Shown: positions 45,628-59,033, counted from the stretch's first letter. The stretch: 64,000 nt of DNA from Begonia masoniana (GCA_022432975.1 CM039512.1:3655998-3719997); one strand, 5' to 3'. Numbers and translations are program-made. Notes: generated by a model from the letters alone, not told the origin.

Positions 45628-46416
45628 ACAGCCAATGGTGAATTGGAGTCAATGAAACCTGGAGGTTGTTGCATGTACACGTGATCGGTCAAATTGCCAT
45701 GTAGGAAGGCATTACTAATATCTAGCTGTCTGATAATCCAGCGAAAAGAGATAGCCAAGGAGAGTACTGTTCGAACTGAGGTCGGTTTGACCACCGGACT
45801 GAAAATTTCATCATAATCAATACCTTATGTCTGTTGATATCCTTTGGCAACAAGACGAGCCTTAAACCGAGAGACGGTCCCATCGGAGTTCAATTTGGTC
45901 TTGAAGACCCATTTGCAGCCTATTATTTTTGCACCTTGTGGGAGGAGAACTCAAGACCATGTGTTATTTTCTTGAAGGGCAGTGATTTCCTCTTTCATGC
46001 CATTAAGCCAGTGAGGAAATTTGGCAGCTTGGCTAAAGGTTTGGGGTTCAAGAGTTGGCTCAAGGAGAAGGGCTTTTGGCTTAAAAATACCTGCTTTGGA
46101 ACGAGTCGTCATAGGGTGAGTATTGTGAGCAGGTTGAGTGAGGATTTGATTGGGTATGGGTTCGGGTAATGGGGAAGGGAGGGTGTGAAGATGTGAAAAA
46201 TGGTAATCTGTAGGAGAGGGGGAGGAAAGGGGTATTAAGGGAAGTGATGAGTTTATTTCAAACGGATTGGTGGGAGGTGGGGGGGTGAGGAATGTAGGGT
46301 ATGTATAGGCTGAAGGGAGAAGCGTTGGACACAGGTTTGTGAAGTGCAGAGAATGGAAATTGGGATTCCACGAATTTGACATGACGAGATATATAGATTT
46401 TGTAGGATTTTGGATC
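45628..46416 (-). pseudogene. Copia-2 RT N-terminal half
   Basis: Encodes WLNGMKEEITALQENNTWS, then, with stops, the RT entry region, then [20 protein letters not shown] and [19 protein letters not shown]. It breaks at 45628 at the gag-only insertion and resumes at 39177. The linker upstream of RT is proline- and serine-rich (TPPPPTNPFEINSSLPLIPL). Confidence 0.85.
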
Positions 46417-47140
46417 TTAGCAGATATAACCTTTGTGTTGAGGACTGGAGCCTAAAAACACGCATGGAAGAGATCTAGGTTGAAGTTTATGTTGATTGAA
46501 AGGCCGAAGAAATGGAAAGCAGAGACAGCCAAAGACACGTAGAGATGTGTACTCGGGAATTGCATTGAACAAGCACTCAAAAGGTGACTTGTGACCGAGT
46601 ACAGGGGTGGGAAGTAAATTGATCAATGAGGTAGCCGTGATGAAGGCATAAGTCCAGAAGTGTTGGGGGACTGAGGAGTGGAACAAGTGAGCGAGTCCAG
46701 TTTCAACTACATGTCGATTTTTTCTTTCAACTCGACCATTTTGATTTGGAGTGTACGGACACGAAATTCGATGTTGGATGCCAAGGGATTTGAACAGAGA
46801 AGTGAGGGACTGGAATTCGCCACCCCAGTCAGATTGGACGATTTTGATTTTAGTACCAAATTCAGTATTGACGAATTGATAGAAATTTACAAAAGTGCAA
46901 TAAACTTTGCTCTTTAATTTTAAAGGAAGGATCCATGTGAATCGAGTACAATCATCCACAAAAAGAAGAAAATATCGTGCACCAGTGACGGACTTTATTG
47001 GAAAGGGACCCCAAACATCCGTGTGAACGATATCAAAAGGAAATTGTGCATGAGACTAAGAGTTCTGAAAGGGTAATTGATGACTTTTGCTCATTTGGCA
47101 AAAAGTACAAACTTGATGTTCAACTTTAGCAGAATTTAAA
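46417..47140 (-). pseudogene. Copia-2 integrase
   Basis: The catalytic core is recognisable: FVDDCTRFTWILPLK (first Asp), IVQSDWGGEFQSL (second Asp), PNQNGRVERKNRHVVE (Glu), then the typical tail VFGCLCFPFLRPFNQHKLQP and CVFLGSSPQHKGYIC. The pre-integrase zinc region lies just upstream in another frame. The Asp-Asp-Glu residues are retained, but stops in neighbouring parts make the polyprotein non-functional. Confidence 0.87.
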
Positions 47141-47838
47141 TTACACAATTTGAGAACTCGCTGCAATACAAAAAATGACGGATGACCCAAGCGAAGATGC
47201 CAGAAAGGATCCAAAATAGTGGGGGGAAGCTTCACTGTGGGTGGCAGCGAGGGTCAAAACAGGAGGGACTGTCGGATATGGATGAGACCGAGCAATAGGT
47301 GAAAAAAGCGGATTCAAGGAGGGCGTGCGATAAAGGCCGTCATGGAGCGAACCATGCAACGGAATTTTGTGAGAATTTTGATCCTTTACAAAGAAACACG
47401 TAGGGTGAAATTCAACGAAAACCGAATTTTGTTGACATAATTTAGAAACGCTTAATAGATTATGACAAAAATATGGGCTGTGATAGACATTTGACAAAGA
47501 GAGAGACCGACCAGAGGCCGGAAGAACAGCTACACTAGAAAGAGAAAGAGGGACAAAGGTACTTGTGGTGGTTGTAACGTGAGAAGATTTAGGGAGGGGT
47601 TGAAGTTGTTAGAGGAGCTCGGACTGTGGCGTGAAATGATCTGTGGCGCCGGAGTCGAGAATTCAAGGGGTGGTCGGCGACAGAGAAGAAGGAAGGGGAA
47701 GAATGCTGGTGGAATCAGAGAAAGCAGGGTTTCGGGTCTGCAAGCGGGAAGATGGGTGGGAGATTAAAGGGTAGGGCGGGTTATGTGGATGGGGTTCGGG
47801 TCGGGTGGGGGCCTGTGAATAAAAGTATGGCAATTGGG
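47141..47838 (-). pseudogene. Copia-2 protease and pre-integrase region
   Basis: ILDSGATDHFTPQ at about 47625-47665 is the aspartic protease active site. VYHSPYFCHNLLSVSKLCQQ and the histidine/cysteine pre-integrase segment follow, in shifted frames. A TAA/TAG-type break separates it from gag. Confidence 0.82.
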
Positions 47839-48828
47839 CTAGTTCAAAGGAGAAGCCTGTGAAGTTTGCTTGGGCCAGGGGTGGGTGAAGGGCAAATTGG
47901 GCTGCTGACTGCAACTGGTAACATTTAAGGGCCGAATGGCCCAGTCTTCCACATATTTGGCAACGAGGCTTAGATTGGTGGGCGGGTCGAGGATGCCATG
48001 GGCCTGCTGAAGAGGGTTATGAGGACCGGTTCGGCTGGGGAAAGAACCGACCGTAGGAGGGCAAAAACCAGGCCGAGGGTTCCAGGAGGGGCGAAATGTG
48101 TGCGGAAAGGCGATGTTCGCCTGGAGTTGCACCGGCATCGGAAGGGAAAAACTCTGGTTTTGTTTCTCCAGGCGGAAGTCGTAGCTTTGGAGCATACTTT
48201 GAACCTCTTCCAGAGACGGTGGGTCCGATCGGGTGGAGATGGAAGTGACAAATGGGTTGTAATCCGAACCGAGGCCGCTGAGAAAGTATAGCATCTGGTC
48301 TTTGGGAGAGATGGTTTCGCCGATGGCAGCGAGGGTGTTACAGATGCTGATGAGCTTCTGAGTGTACGCGACAGCCGAGAGCCCATCTTTGTTGAGGGAT
48401 TGGAGCTGCGAGCGCAGGTCGCTAATTCGCGCCAGGGAGGAAGACGCAAAAATTTTGGCAAGAACGGTCCAGATTTCATTGGCCGTGTTGAGAGCCACAA
48501 TCTGGGGAAGGAATTATTCGGAGAGAGAAGAGAAAAGCCAGCTGATAATGAGGCTGTTATACCGGTTCCAAAGTGTATAGTCAGGGTTGATTTGGTTTGA
48601 GGTTGAGTCCAGAAATTCAGGAGGTTGTGGAGTAGTGCCATCCAGAATATGACGAATGCCGTTGGCAGTGACTACATGAAGGATCTGAGCCTTCCACACT
48701 AAGTAGTTGCGGTTGTCTAGTTTGACTGTAAGAACTTGGTTCATGGATGGAAAAAGGGGAAGAGAGGAAGCTTGAGTAAGGGAGGGTGAGGAGGGAGACG
48801 AAGGAACCGTAGAGCTCGGGGAAGCCAT
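47839..48828 (-). pseudogene. Copia-2 gag
   Basis: The ATG at 48828 lies 8 bases after the primer site: MASPSSTVPSSPSS, then LTVKLDNRNYLVWKAQILHV. One TAA at 48514-48516 interrupts LFSSLSE and ALNTANEIWTVL. The UBN2 region follows (RISDLRSQLQSLNKDGLSAV, LYFLSGLGSDYNPFVTSI), then a frame change and a knuckle CQICGRLGHSALKC near 47960. Confidence 0.87.
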
Positions 48829-48836
48829 CCAAAGAA

Positions 48837-48848
48837 GCTCTGATACCA
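48837..48848 (-). promoter_or_regulatory. Primer binding site of copia-2
   Basis: The minus strand reads TGGTATCAGAGC directly after the LTR end ACTAACG. It is the tRNA-Met type site. Confidence 0.88.
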
Positions 48849-49059
48849 CGTTAGTTTATGGGGTAGAAGATTGTCAGAGACTAATCGGAGAAAAGAAGAA
48901 ACAGAGAGCAACCAGAGAGAAGAAAGAAAAGGCAGCAAAGAAAAACACACTCAATTGATTTTTTTTTTTTCACTATCCTTACAAGTATGCAGAGTAAGTA
49001 ATAAATGAATGAAAGTGACGTTTAGCTAACTAAATTGAATACTAAAAGGTTGTGTAAAT
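48849..49059 (-). mobile_element. 5' LTR of copia-2, cut by copia-3
   Basis: About 210 bp matching 35149-35366. Its outer end is lost where the copia-3 LTR begins at 49060, so the target duplication of copia-2 cannot be checked. Confidence 0.85.
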
Positions 49060-50252
49060 TGAAAGATTACGATTAGTTATGCGGTGTCACACAGGGTGTT
49101 ACGTGTGACACCGATAATGAATGCAATGATTGACAATATAAAAATGCAAAAATAAATGACACAGGAGGTTGGTAACGCAGTTCGGCAACCAGCCTACGTC
49201 TGTGGGGCCACGCCCAGATATAAAAATATTTCTTTGAGTTCACAAAGTTACAAGACAATCGGACTTATACAAATAAAGACTCCCTCTTATCTTTATCGCC
49301 GCCTCAAGCTAACTTCCCCAAGGAAACTGTTTTTGCGAGATCCCCTCAACTTTAGAATGACCTCTCCCGAGATCTAGATAACAACAAGATCCCCTCGTTG
49401 TTGCTTCCTCCCGGAACCCGTGTTATGACAAGATCCCCTCAAGAACGACAAGCTCCCCTTGTCTAAGAAACAGAACTCTTCCCGAGTTCGGATGCAGCCT
49501 CCTCCCGAGACTGAGCTTTAATGAAGAACAAAAAATATTACCTCCTGGGACACCTCTTGGAACACCAGATCAAAGTCTTCGGATGCAATAATCAACACAC
49601 TCAATAAAACGATGAAATTCACAGATTAGGTCGAGTGTGTAAAACAATCACAAACCCATACGCAGAAACGTAGGGAGTGAAAGAAAACCGACAACACAAA
49701 AAGCGAATAAACCTTTTCACGCGAAAATCAAAACTCCGTCGTCAATAAGCTTTCACAGAAAAACGAAAGCTTTAAATAACCTTGGTAACTTCCATATCTT
49801 CGAATCAGAACAGCTACCAAATTGGATATGACGCCGCAAGATTTAAGGAAAACAAATCTTAACTAATTCGGTTGTGTGACACTTTAAGAAAGTATCTCCA
49901 ACAAATCAGATATTCACCCAATAAATTAGGAAATCATCCTATTATTCACGGGAACTCGAAGCCCAGCAGATTTGGCTAAATTCCCATCAAAACGACTTAC
50001 CAAATAAAAGATTTCCAAAAAGCAAGTGCCTATAGCTTTTTTGATAACTTTCCCATATTCTTATTTCCTTATTTTTCTCTTTCACAGAATCTTTATGATT
50101 GATAATAGGACGCATCCAATAATCAGAATAACCTATTTCTTGATCACCAAGAAATAAATTAACAATTCGATAATGATGGAATAAAATATTATTTTCATAC
50201 TATATTGCCAAAAAATCAATGCCAACTTATATGCAATATCTTTGCATTTACA
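49060..50252 (-). mobile_element. 3' LTR of SIRE-like copia-3
   Basis: 1193 bp from TGAAAGATTACG to TTTGCATTTACA, related to the copia-1 LTR (for example GTCTGTGGGGCCACGCCCAG) but about 440 bp shorter. The minus-strand polypurine tract AAAGGGGGAAAT follows at 50253-50264. The element continues right past 56811 and its 5' LTR is off-window. Confidence 0.88.
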
Positions 50253-50399
50253 ATTTCCCCCTTTGGCATTTTTTGGCAAAATCAATATATCATAGAGTTT
50301 CAATAACTCCCCCTGAATTGTAACTCCCCCTGAATTGTGAATTCAAAACAATCATAAAGCTATCACTCATTATATCGTATTAGAGAGCAGAGCATATAA

Positions 50400-51480
50400 C
50401 ACCAATACATTTCAACCCAAAATACTCCCCCTTTTTGCCATAAAAAGTCAAACATGTATATCAGAGAATATCAACCGCTATAAACGCATCATAATCACCA
50501 AATAATCACCATAGGGAGATAGCCAAAATCAGGAATATATAATATCCAGATAAGCACCAGAATCGCCATATATAAGAGAGGGAAATGGGAGAGCTAACTG
50601 TGTATTCTTGCCGTCTTCATGTTTCATAAGTTGGTAAAAAAAATCAAAAGATATTGAATTTCCAATTTTGAACAGCAAGGCTGCTATTGTCTTGTTAACA
50701 CCAGTTCCATGAGAAGTTGGCATCTAGAATCTCATACTTATCTGTAAGTTGTGAAGCTGGAAAATCTTTTCCATGGGGCAAGATGCATCTGACACCCCCA
50801 TTGACATCAATTGAAACTCCTGACTTTTAACAATTTTGATCTCCTTAACCTGTTTCTTCACATTAGCAACTTTCTTTCTCTCGAAAATATCACCAGCAGC
50901 TTCCTTAGCAAACATTTTTCTGACAAGGTCATCAAGCATCCAATAACTACTATCTTTTCATTTTCTATTTTCAATTACCATTTGCTGATCATTCAAAAAT
51001 TTCATCTCACCTTGAAGTATCTTGATAAAACAAGACAACAATGCAGAATCAGAAGCATTGTCGAAATCATAAACATTGTCGAGTGCTGGAACATCCTCTG
51101 GAACACTTTCTAAATTATTGACCTGATCACCTGCTAGAAACTTGTAGCTGTTCCTAATCTGCTCCTTATCATTATCAACAACTTTTTATCCAAATCACAG
51201 CTTGTTGAGAAAACAGAATATCATAATTCAAACAATGAAACGGTAGAGCTGACCGTTTATTCTTGCAATCGGCATGATTCATAATCAATTCTCAGATTAG
51301 TAAGAGAGTAGTTTCTCATAGCAATCTTGTGCAGGATTATACTTGACAATAAGTTGCAAGGCAGAAAAATCATTACCATGGGACCACACACGTCTGACAC
51401 TACCAGTGACATCAACAATTATCTTGATAAAATTGAGTGAAAACTTCATAGAATCAACCTAGTGGCAGCACAGATGCGTG
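50400..51480 (-). pseudogene. Third ORF of SIRE-like copia-3
   Basis: Same ORF as in copia-1, minus strand. Fragments: 50939-50724 (ILDDLVRKMFAKEAAGDIFE-like, VKEIKIVKSQEF) and 50723-50529 (SHGTGVNKTIAALLFKIGNS, LALPFPSLIYG). The upstream, diverged copy of the unit lies around 51200-51430. Stops and shifts break it. No known function; PF20167-like by its FPSLI motif only. Confidence 0.55.
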
Positions 51481-51918
51481 TTGATCACAATAAGGAAGAA
51501 CTCGAACAAATATCCCTTGAACTCTTTAACTTCTCATAAATATCCGTCAAATCTCATAATAAAGAAAATTCAAGATTTTTAGTAAATTTTCAGAAAATAA
51601 ATCTGACTATCTACCAAATCTCCATAAACCAGTATAATGAATCTTTGAAGAATAATTCAGATCTCTGCAAGTTAGGAAATAAACCCAATATAATAATGAT
51701 GCTCCAAACTTCATTAAAAATAGACTTCTAAATTTTCATGAGAATAGTCAGAATTTTGCATGTCGCATACGGTGTTGCTCCACGGAATATCATAATATCC
51801 AGAATGATCACTTTTAGCAGATGATGATCAATACACAATAGATTGCCAAAAAAAACAAAAAAACAAACGCCTAATGCAAGTGGCGATTTTTTTTTTTTAA
51901 ATAAAAGCAATAATTAGG

Positions 51919-54900
51919 TTACATAACACAGAGGCCTAGGGCAGACCTCAGCTCTTCAAACCTTACACCATCCAACGCCTTGGTGAAAATATCGGCAATC
52001 TGCTTTTCGGTCACCATATGCTCCAAATTAATGATTTTGTCCTCCACCAGAGATCGAATAAAATGATGTCGTATATCAATATGTTTTGTCCGTGAATGCT
52101 GAACATGATTTTTAGAAATATTGATTGCACTCAGATTATCGCAGTAGAGGGTCATGACACCCTGTGTGACACCATAGTCTTTCATCATTTGTTTCATCCA
52201 AAAAAGCTGCGTACAACTGCTACCTGCTGCAATATATTCTGCCTCGGTAGTAGACAGAGAAATTGAATTTTGCTTCTTACTAAACCATGACACCAAGTTA
52301 TGTCCAACATAAAAACATCCACCCAAAGTGCTTTTTCGATCATCATAACTTCCTGCCCAGTCAGCATCACAATAACCCACCAGATCTGCATTAGAATCGA
52401 AAGAATACCAGATGCCATAATTAGTTGTTCCACTAACATATTTTAGAATTCGTTTAACCGACACTAGATGTGACTCTCTCGGATTGGCTTGAAATTGAGC
52501 GCATAAACCCACGCTATAACAAATATTCGGTCGGCTGGCAGTAAGATATAAGAGACTTCCAATCATACTTCTATATAAACGTGGATCAACAGCAATACCC
52601 TTCTCATCTTTAGAAATTTTCTCATGTGTCCCAAGGGGTGTTCTACGTGGGCGTGCATTCTCGAGCTTAAATTTTTTCAATAAATTCTTGGCATATTTGG
52701 CTTGAGAGATAAAAATATCATTCTTTTCTTGCTGAATTTGAAGTCCAAGAAAATAAGTGAGTTCTCCAACCATACTCATCTCAAATTCGCCGGTCATTTG
52801 AGCAACAAATTCATCCACCATCATCTGTGACACCGAGCCAAACACTATGTTATCTACATATATTTGAGCAAGTAAAAACTGACCTTTGGCACGGCGGACG
52901 AAAAGGGTTTTATCTACTCCCCCTCGCTCATATCCCTTGGGTAATAAATATTGCGTGAGTCGTTCATACCACGCACGAGGAGCTTGTTTAAGCCCATATA
53001 ACGCCTTCTTCAATTTATAGACATACTTAGGATGATGAGGGTCTTCAAAACCCTTTGGTTGAGCAACATAAACTTCTTCATTAAGAAAACCATTAAGAAA
53101 TACACTCTTCACATCCATTTGATATTGCTTGAACCGCATAACACAAGTAATAGCTAATAGAAGCCGAATAGATTCAAGACGAGCAACCGGAGCGAATGTT
53201 TCATCAAAATCAATTCCTTCAACTTGAGAATACCCTTGAGCAACTAGCCGAGCTTTGTTACAAGTGATGTTGCCATGCTCATCGGTCTTGTTCTTGTAAA
53301 TCCACTTAGTACCAATAACATTCACATCGGGAGGACAATATACTAAGTCCCAAACTTGATTTGGGGAGAATTGGTTGAGTTCTTCTTGCATAGCTCCTAT
53401 CCAGTATTCATCTAGCAATGCTTCTTTCACATTTTTGGGCTCGATCGTTGATGTAAAGCATGCCATTTGAAACATTTCTCGATAATTCACCCTTGGCTTA
53501 TCTCTGGTTCGTATACCATCATTCAGACCACCAATAATCTCATATGTAGGATGATTCTTCTTAACACGTGTAGATGGTTGTCTGTTGTGTGTGATATCAG
53601 CTTCTACTTCATCAACAGTCTCTGTTTGATCTGGGATACCGCCTGAGACACCCTCTGTGACACCGGGTGGAACATTAGTGCCTTCATTATTTGAAATCTG
53701 GTTTTCATCTTCTTTTGGATTATATACTGTATCCAGGGAGTCGTCTACTTGAACGTTTGCAGATTCGATAACAGTTCGAGTTCTTTTGTTGTAAACTCGA
53801 TAAGCACGGCTATTAGTAGCATAACCGAGAAATATAGCCTCATCACTTTTGGGATCTAGTTTCCCCCTGTGTTCCCTGTCATTCAACACAAAGCAGATGC
53901 TACCAAACGGGTGAAAATAATGAAGATTTGGAGTTTTACCTTTCCATATCTCATAGGGTGTCATAGAGGTTTTGCCGCGGAGATACACCCGATTTATGAT
54001 ATAACAAGCAGTGCTCATAGCTTCAGCCCAGAACTTTTGAGGTACATCCCTTTCATGTAGCATAACTCGAGTCATTTCGGCCAATGTACGGTTCTTTCTT
54101 TCAACGACTCCGTTTTGTTGAGGAGTTTTTGGTGCTGAGAATTCATGAGCAATTCCGAGATGTTTACAGAAATCCGAGAATTCAGAATTTTCAAACTCTC
54201 TTCCATGGTCACTTCGGATACGTATAATCTTTATAATAACACAATCTTTTTCGCACATTGATTTGAAAACTTTAAACGTGTCGGATTTTTCTCTTAGAAA
54301 CTCCACCCATGTATAGCGTGAAAAATCATCAACAGTAACGAAGGCATACCGTTTTCCGCCAATACTTTCAACTGACATCGGCCCCATTAGATCCATGTGA
54401 AGTAATTCAAGTACCCGAGTAGTTGAAGATGACTGTGACATCGGGTGTGACACCTTGGTTTGCTTTCTGATTTGACATGGTCCACATAATTTCTCTTCAT
54501 CGAACTTTAATTCAGGAATTCCTCGGACAGCACCTTTCGAAATAAGCTTCTCCATCATTTTGAAATTAACATGTCCCAACTTTCTATGCCATAGGATAGT
54601 GTCTTCCATACTCGACCGAAAGCAGTTAGACGAAGAGTGAATAAGATAACAATTGTCTGATGATCTAACTCCTTCAATGACACAATTTTTACTTTGATCG
54701 GACACAACACATTTTTCTCTCGTAAATTGCACATTCAGATCTTGATCACAGAGCTGGCTAATACTGATTAGGTTGGACTTCAAACCATTGACTAATAAAA
54801 CATTACCCAACTCTGGTAAACCAGGAACATTCAATGTTCCCCTGCCAATGACATCCGATGAGACACCGTTGCCGAATGTTACTTTTTCCACGGATTCAGG

Positions 54901-55152
54901 TATAATATTCTTCAAATATCTTTCTTCACCTGTCATATGTCTGGAACATCCGCTATCAAAATACCATGCATTGGTTCCGATCACTTTTAGTGAAAGATAT
55001 GTAACATTGCACTTTAAATTTGATTTCTTCACCCATTTCTGATAAGGAAATCTATAAGAAGCGGCATTTCTAGCAGTACCCAATCTTAAGTCAGCAAGAT
55101 AAGTAAAGCATTTAGGGCGAATATGACCACGGCGTTGGCAATAGTGACACAC
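51919..55152 (-). CDS. SIRE-like copia-3 pol, uninterrupted, with altered RT active site
   Basis: 1077 residues without a stop. In order: knuckle [14 protein letters not shown]; protease [11 protein letters not shown]; pre-integrase [20 protein letters not shown]; integrase core ([41 protein letters not shown]); RT ([36 protein letters not shown], then YVDN where YVDD is expected, at 52849-52851); RNase H ([44 protein letters not shown]) and the SALGLCVM end. The first Met shown is inside the polyprotein; pol normally reads on from gag, which is broken here. The Asp-to-Asn change should cripple RT. Confidence 0.92.
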   Translation of the reverse strand: MCHYCQRRGHIRPKCFTYLADLRLGTARNAASYRFPYQKWVKKSNLKCNVTYLSLKVIGTNAWYFDSGCSRHMTGEERYLKNIIPESVEKVTFGNGVSSDVIGRGTLNVPGLPELGNVLLVNGLKSNLISISQLCDQDLNVQFTREKCVVSDQSKNCVIEGVRSSDNCYLIHSSSNCFRSSMEDTILWHRKLGHVNFKMMEKLISKGAVRGIPELKFDEEKLCGPCQIRKQTKVSHPMSQSSSTTRVLELLHMDLMGPMSVESIGGKRYAFVTVDDFSRYTWVEFLREKSDTFKVFKSMCEKDCVIIKIIRIRSDHGREFENSEFSDFCKHLGIAHEFSAPKTPQQNGVVERKNRTLAEMTRVMLHERDVPQKFWAEAMSTACYIINRVYLRGKTSMTPYEIWKGKTPNLHYFHPFGSICFVLNDREHRGKLDPKSDEAIFLGYATNSRAYRVYNKRTRTVIESANVQVDDSLDTVYNPKEDENQISNNEGTNVPPGVTEGVSGGIPDQTETVDEVEADITHNRQPSTRVKKNHPTYEIIGGLNDGIRTRDKPRVNYREMFQMACFTSTIEPKNVKEALLDEYWIGAMQEELNQFSPNQVWDLVYCPPDVNVIGTKWIYKNKTDEHGNITCNKARLVAQGYSQVEGIDFDETFAPVARLESIRLLLAITCVMRFKQYQMDVKSVFLNGFLNEEVYVAQPKGFEDPHHPKYVYKLKKALYGLKQAPRAWYERLTQYLLPKGYERGGVDKTLFVRRAKGQFLLAQIYVDNIVFGSVSQMMVDEFVAQMTGEFEMSMVGELTYFLGLQIQQEKNDIFISQAKYAKNLLKKFKLENARPRRTPLGTHEKISKDEKGIAVDPRLYRSMIGSLLYLTASRPNICYSVGLCAQFQANPRESHLVSVKRILKYVSGTTNYGIWYSFDSNADLVGYCDADWAGSYDDRKSTLGGCFYVGHNLVSWFSKKQNSISLSTTEAEYIAAGSSCTQLFWMKQMMKDYGVTQGVMTLYCDNLSAINISKNHVQHSRTKHIDIRHHFIRSLVEDKIINLEHMVTEKQIADIFTKALDGVRFEELRSALGLCVM

Positions 55153-56790
55153 AGAACCATAAATGTTACCTTTTCTGCTTGCAGCATGATAGTAGTTATA
55201 GGAATTTGATTTTCTGTCAATTCTTGGTATTCTGATTGCAACTTGCTTTCATTTGTAATCAAATCCCTTGTCTGACACCAGCTGTGACACCGGACTTTCC
55301 CTTACGAATTTCATCACAGAGCGACTTTCCTTTACTGCTACAGTCTTTGAACCTGAACTTTCACCTTTGAATCCCAGTCCAAACCGATTTACGCTTGATT
55401 TGCCGATATTTAAAATATCATCTAGATTAGACGAACTCGAATTCAGCATTTTGACATTCTTCTTCATGAGGCTTATCTCATTGGTTAGATTATTAGCTTC
55501 ATCCTTACTTGCTTTCAGCTTTGTCTCCAAATCATCAATAACATTTTGAAGATTATTCTTCTCATCCTTCAAATTTCTAATCTGAGTGTGTAGAAGCTGA
55601 TTTACTTTAACAAGCTCGGTCTATTTTTTATGCAGAAACTTATATTCTCCAATAAGATCTTCTTCTGTGACTGGTTCTTCGTCTTCATCACTACTATTTG
55701 ACACCGCATATAACACTGCCTTTTTCTTCACATTCTGCCTTTCCAACGAGCGCCATATGATTGCTCTGAAATTCATCTTCCTTCTCTGACTCATCCTCAC
55801 TCCAAGTTGCATTCAGAGAATTCTTCTTTTTCTTCAAGGTATTAGCACATTCTGCTTGTATATGCCCAAATCCTTCACATTCTCTGCACTGAATGCCTTT
55901 ATTCTTTAATGGTTGATCAGACACATAAGTTTCTTATCTGTGCTTCTTGTTGCTTGACAAACCATTTTTGAAGTTTGTGACACCCTACTTGACACCGCGA
56001 GTATTCCTTCCAAATCTTTTCATAACTCTGCTGAAATTCTTTGAAAGTAGGGCTAGTGATTCCTCCAAGTCATCTTCATCATGCTCGTTGTAATTCTGTA
56101 CCTCTGTTTTAAAAGCAACTACCTTTGCCTTCTTAATTTTGGTCTCTCCACCAAGATTCATTTCGAAAGTTCTGAGAGATCCCATCAACTCTTCTAGCTT
56201 CATTTTAGACACATCTTTGCTTCTTCAATGGCAGTAACTTTATAGGCAAATCTTTGTGGCAAAGACCCTAGAGTTTTTCGCACAAGTTTTTCTTCGGAAA
56301 TCATCTCACCGAGAGCAAACGCTTCATTTGCTATGTCACATAGTTTGCCGTTGAACTCGCCAATAGTCTCATCTTCCTGCATCTTCAAATTCTCAAATCG
56401 AGTGGTTAACATTTGCATTTGGGACAACTTTACTGTAGATGTTCCTTCATAGGTGGTTTGAAGAATATCCCATGCCCTTTTTGCAGATTCGAATGTGGAG
56501 ATGAGTCTGAACTGAATTGGATCCACACCATTAAAAATGGCATTTAGAGCCTTTGAATTGCTAAGTGCCAAAGCATCTTCATTTACGTTCCAATTCCCTT
56601 CGGGTTTTGGAGATATATTACCTTCTGCATCGGTGTTCACAGGGTGATTCCAACCTGTTAAAATCGATCTCCATGCCTTCTCGTCAATAGCTCTAATGAA
56701 TGCCCTCATCCTTGCTTTGCAATAAGCATAATTACTTCCATCCAACAATGGCGGACGCATTGTAGAACCTCCTTCTTTCATGGAGTTCAT
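55153..56790 (-). pseudogene. SIRE-like copia-3 gag
   Basis: MNSMKEGGSTMRPPLLDGSN starts at 56790. One base is missing near 56220 (AAGATGT where copia-1 has CCAAAGATGT), shifting the frame. The rest continues in pieces: KMKLEELMGSLRTFEMNLGG, a TAG where copia-1 has CAG (about 55988), another stop near 55940, knuckle CRECEGFGHIQAEC, then the coiled coil NNLQNVIDDLETKLKASKDE. Confidence 0.87.
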
Positions 56791-57139
56791 CGCACACGAA
56801 CTATAATCTTGTGTAACGCCCCGAGTTATCTGAACCCGATTCGTTACTCATAACCCGAACATAACTAAGAAATTTTGGACCAAATTAAAACTTCGCTCGA
56901 AGTCAAAATTTGACATTTTGCTAAAACCTCAAAACATTAAAACTTGCAGCGGAAATTCTTTTGAGCATAATAGAGTTAAGCAAAACTATAAAACAATGTT
57001 TGAATAATCAGTTAAAATATTAAGAAATAATTCAGGCAAAAGAAATGAAGGCTTAAGTGTGAAATATTCAAAATTTGTAAAAAAAAAAATCAAACGCATC
57101 TGCCGCTTAACAAAGTCAACGAAAAAGGGTAGAAGCAAA

Positions 57140-57650
57140 ACTGAAGGTTTCCACCGATGACGTCAGCCGGAGGAATCATTCTTCCAGCTTCAGCCGATCG
57201 CAAAACGACAAGTTTTGCTACTGGCATCTACCGATGACGTTAGCCGGATGAATCATCCATCCAACCTCTGCCGATCGCAAAACGACAAAAGACTCTTACT
57301 TCATCCGATAGTTCTAATGCTCGACATCACCCGATCACAAAACGAAAAATTACATCCTACATCATCCGATGGATTTAATACTCGACATCACCCGATCACA
57401 AAACGACAAATTATATCCTACATCATCGATGGATTTAATACTCAACATCACCCGATCACAAAACGACAAATTTTCTACTTATATCTTCCGATGGCTTCCA
57501 CTGAAGACATCATCCGATGACTTTACTGAAGATATCATCCGATGACTTTACTGAAGACATCTTCCGATAGACAACAGAACAACAACTCTATATCTTCCGA
57601 TAGACATCATCTACCGATAGATCAAAAATACTCAACGAAAACAGCATAGC
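57140..57650 (-). repeat. Minisatellite block in LTR F
   Basis: Units of about 60 bp with GACATCACCCGATCACAAAA, CGACAAATTATATCCTACAT and CATCCGATGGATTTAATACT. Shorter CATCCGATGACTTTACTGAA units follow. It is related to the block of LTR E. Confidence 0.85.
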
Positions 57651-58011
57651 AACAATTTCACTCTAACGAAGAAAACTCCGACTACCAAAAGAACTTGAGC
57701 AATTTACTAAAATTCGTTCAAAACCATTTAAATTTGGACACTACTCCAACATTTGGTAAAAACCACTATTAACACCAACAGAGTATGATTGCCTGGAAGA
57801 AAATCTCAAAATGAGTTCAGAAACATTAAAATTACTACTGTCATAAAACTCAACAAATTTAAATTGATTCATTGTTCATTAAACCTTCACAACTACTGAC
57901 ATCAATCAGTTAAGCCGCCCCATCAGCTGCCAGATTGTTACATAGATGCACTCCCCCAACAAGTCTAGTCCTCAGCAAACTCAGTGGACACACCTGCTGT
58001 CACTTCTTCAC

Positions 58012-58491
58012 CTACATCACAAAACTCATCTATTAGTCTAATGCTAAGTAAGTAAAGCAGTAATCAAATGAAATGCTGAAACATAATTCCCTAAACATGC
58101 AATTTCTACTTTCTCATCTCAGTTGCTCATGCATCGTTTCTGATCTGATCCCCCTGTGAAATTGGGAGTTGGATCACTTCTCCCAAAGTTATACATCCTC
58201 TCTCTCAATTAAGGGGCGGATTAGTTCCCTTAACAACTGTTCAGATCCCCCTGTGAAATTGGGAGTCGGATCACTTCTCCCAAAGTATAAATCCCTTCAT
58301 AAGTTAAGGGGTGGATTAGTTCCCTTAATAGCTTATCTGTTACAGTCTGTTCATTCCTTACCATGCCATTTCATGTAAATTCATTTTCGCATACTTTCAA
58401 AATATGATGCATGACATACAAACACATTCAAACAAACACAATCCTACTGTTTTGTGATGTAGGCCCGAAGGCACAAACATACTTCACTTAC
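58012..58491 (-). other. Conserved intron-like segment in LTR F
   Basis: Minus strand CCAGGTAAGTGAAG and GTTTTGTGATGTAGG bound 480 nt. Arms at 58449-58463 and 58011-58025 are complementary over 15 of 15. The body contains two paired hairpin units (58142-58345). Confidence 0.6.
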
Positions 58492-58883
58492 CTGGCTCTC
58501 CTGAAAATGCTCGGTGTTGCAACCTACCTTGGGAGCTTACTCAACCTAAAACCATGGACAGATTATCGATTAGATTTTACTAAACTTCATTCTACACTAT
58601 CCAGAAGCCTAAGAAAACTAGTTTAGGAGCTTAGTTCATAGTACATTCCTGATTACCACAAAACCCGAACTAGTTCACTCACAACATTCTCGAAACTCGC
58701 ATTTATACACTCCCCAATCATCGATAGCTACCAATGCAGCAAGGAATCAAAATAGAACTCACCTAGTTGGAGAAAAATCGAATGGAAGAATCGCCTAGAG
58801 AGCTCTGCTGCTTGAGCTGAATACCGAGAGGGGAAAAATTGGGAAAGAGTGGCGGCTACAGTGCAATAAATCTAAAATCTCTT

Positions 58884-58897
58884 CCCTTAAATACGTT
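58884..58897 (-). promoter_or_regulatory. TATA-like box of LTR F
   Basis: The minus strand reads ACGTATTTAAGGGAAG, about 136 bp inside the LTR 5' end and upstream of a conserved GCCGCCACT. This matches LTR G and LTR E in position. Confidence 0.5.
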
Positions 58898-59033
58898 ATC
58901 CACTTTTAAATTTTCCAATTACCCTTATGCCCTTGTCTAGTCATCCACTAACCCTACATTTAAGATTGCCATATAAAGTGTGCCATTAATTTAAAAAGGA
59001 AAAAGAAGTGGTTTGATAGAACCGGGTGTTACA

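Larger units (their letters stand above)
56812..59033 (-). mobile_element. 3' LTR (F) of chromodomain gypsy H
   Basis: 2222 bp; in sense it starts TGTAACACCCGG and ends CGGGGCGTTACA. It follows the chromodomain end of pol and a polypurine tract (complement at 59036-59050), so it is a 3' LTR on the minus strand. It lies inside the copia-3 leader, between gag and the expected primer site, after TCTTG (56807-56811). It is closest to LTRs E and G. Confidence 0.9.
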
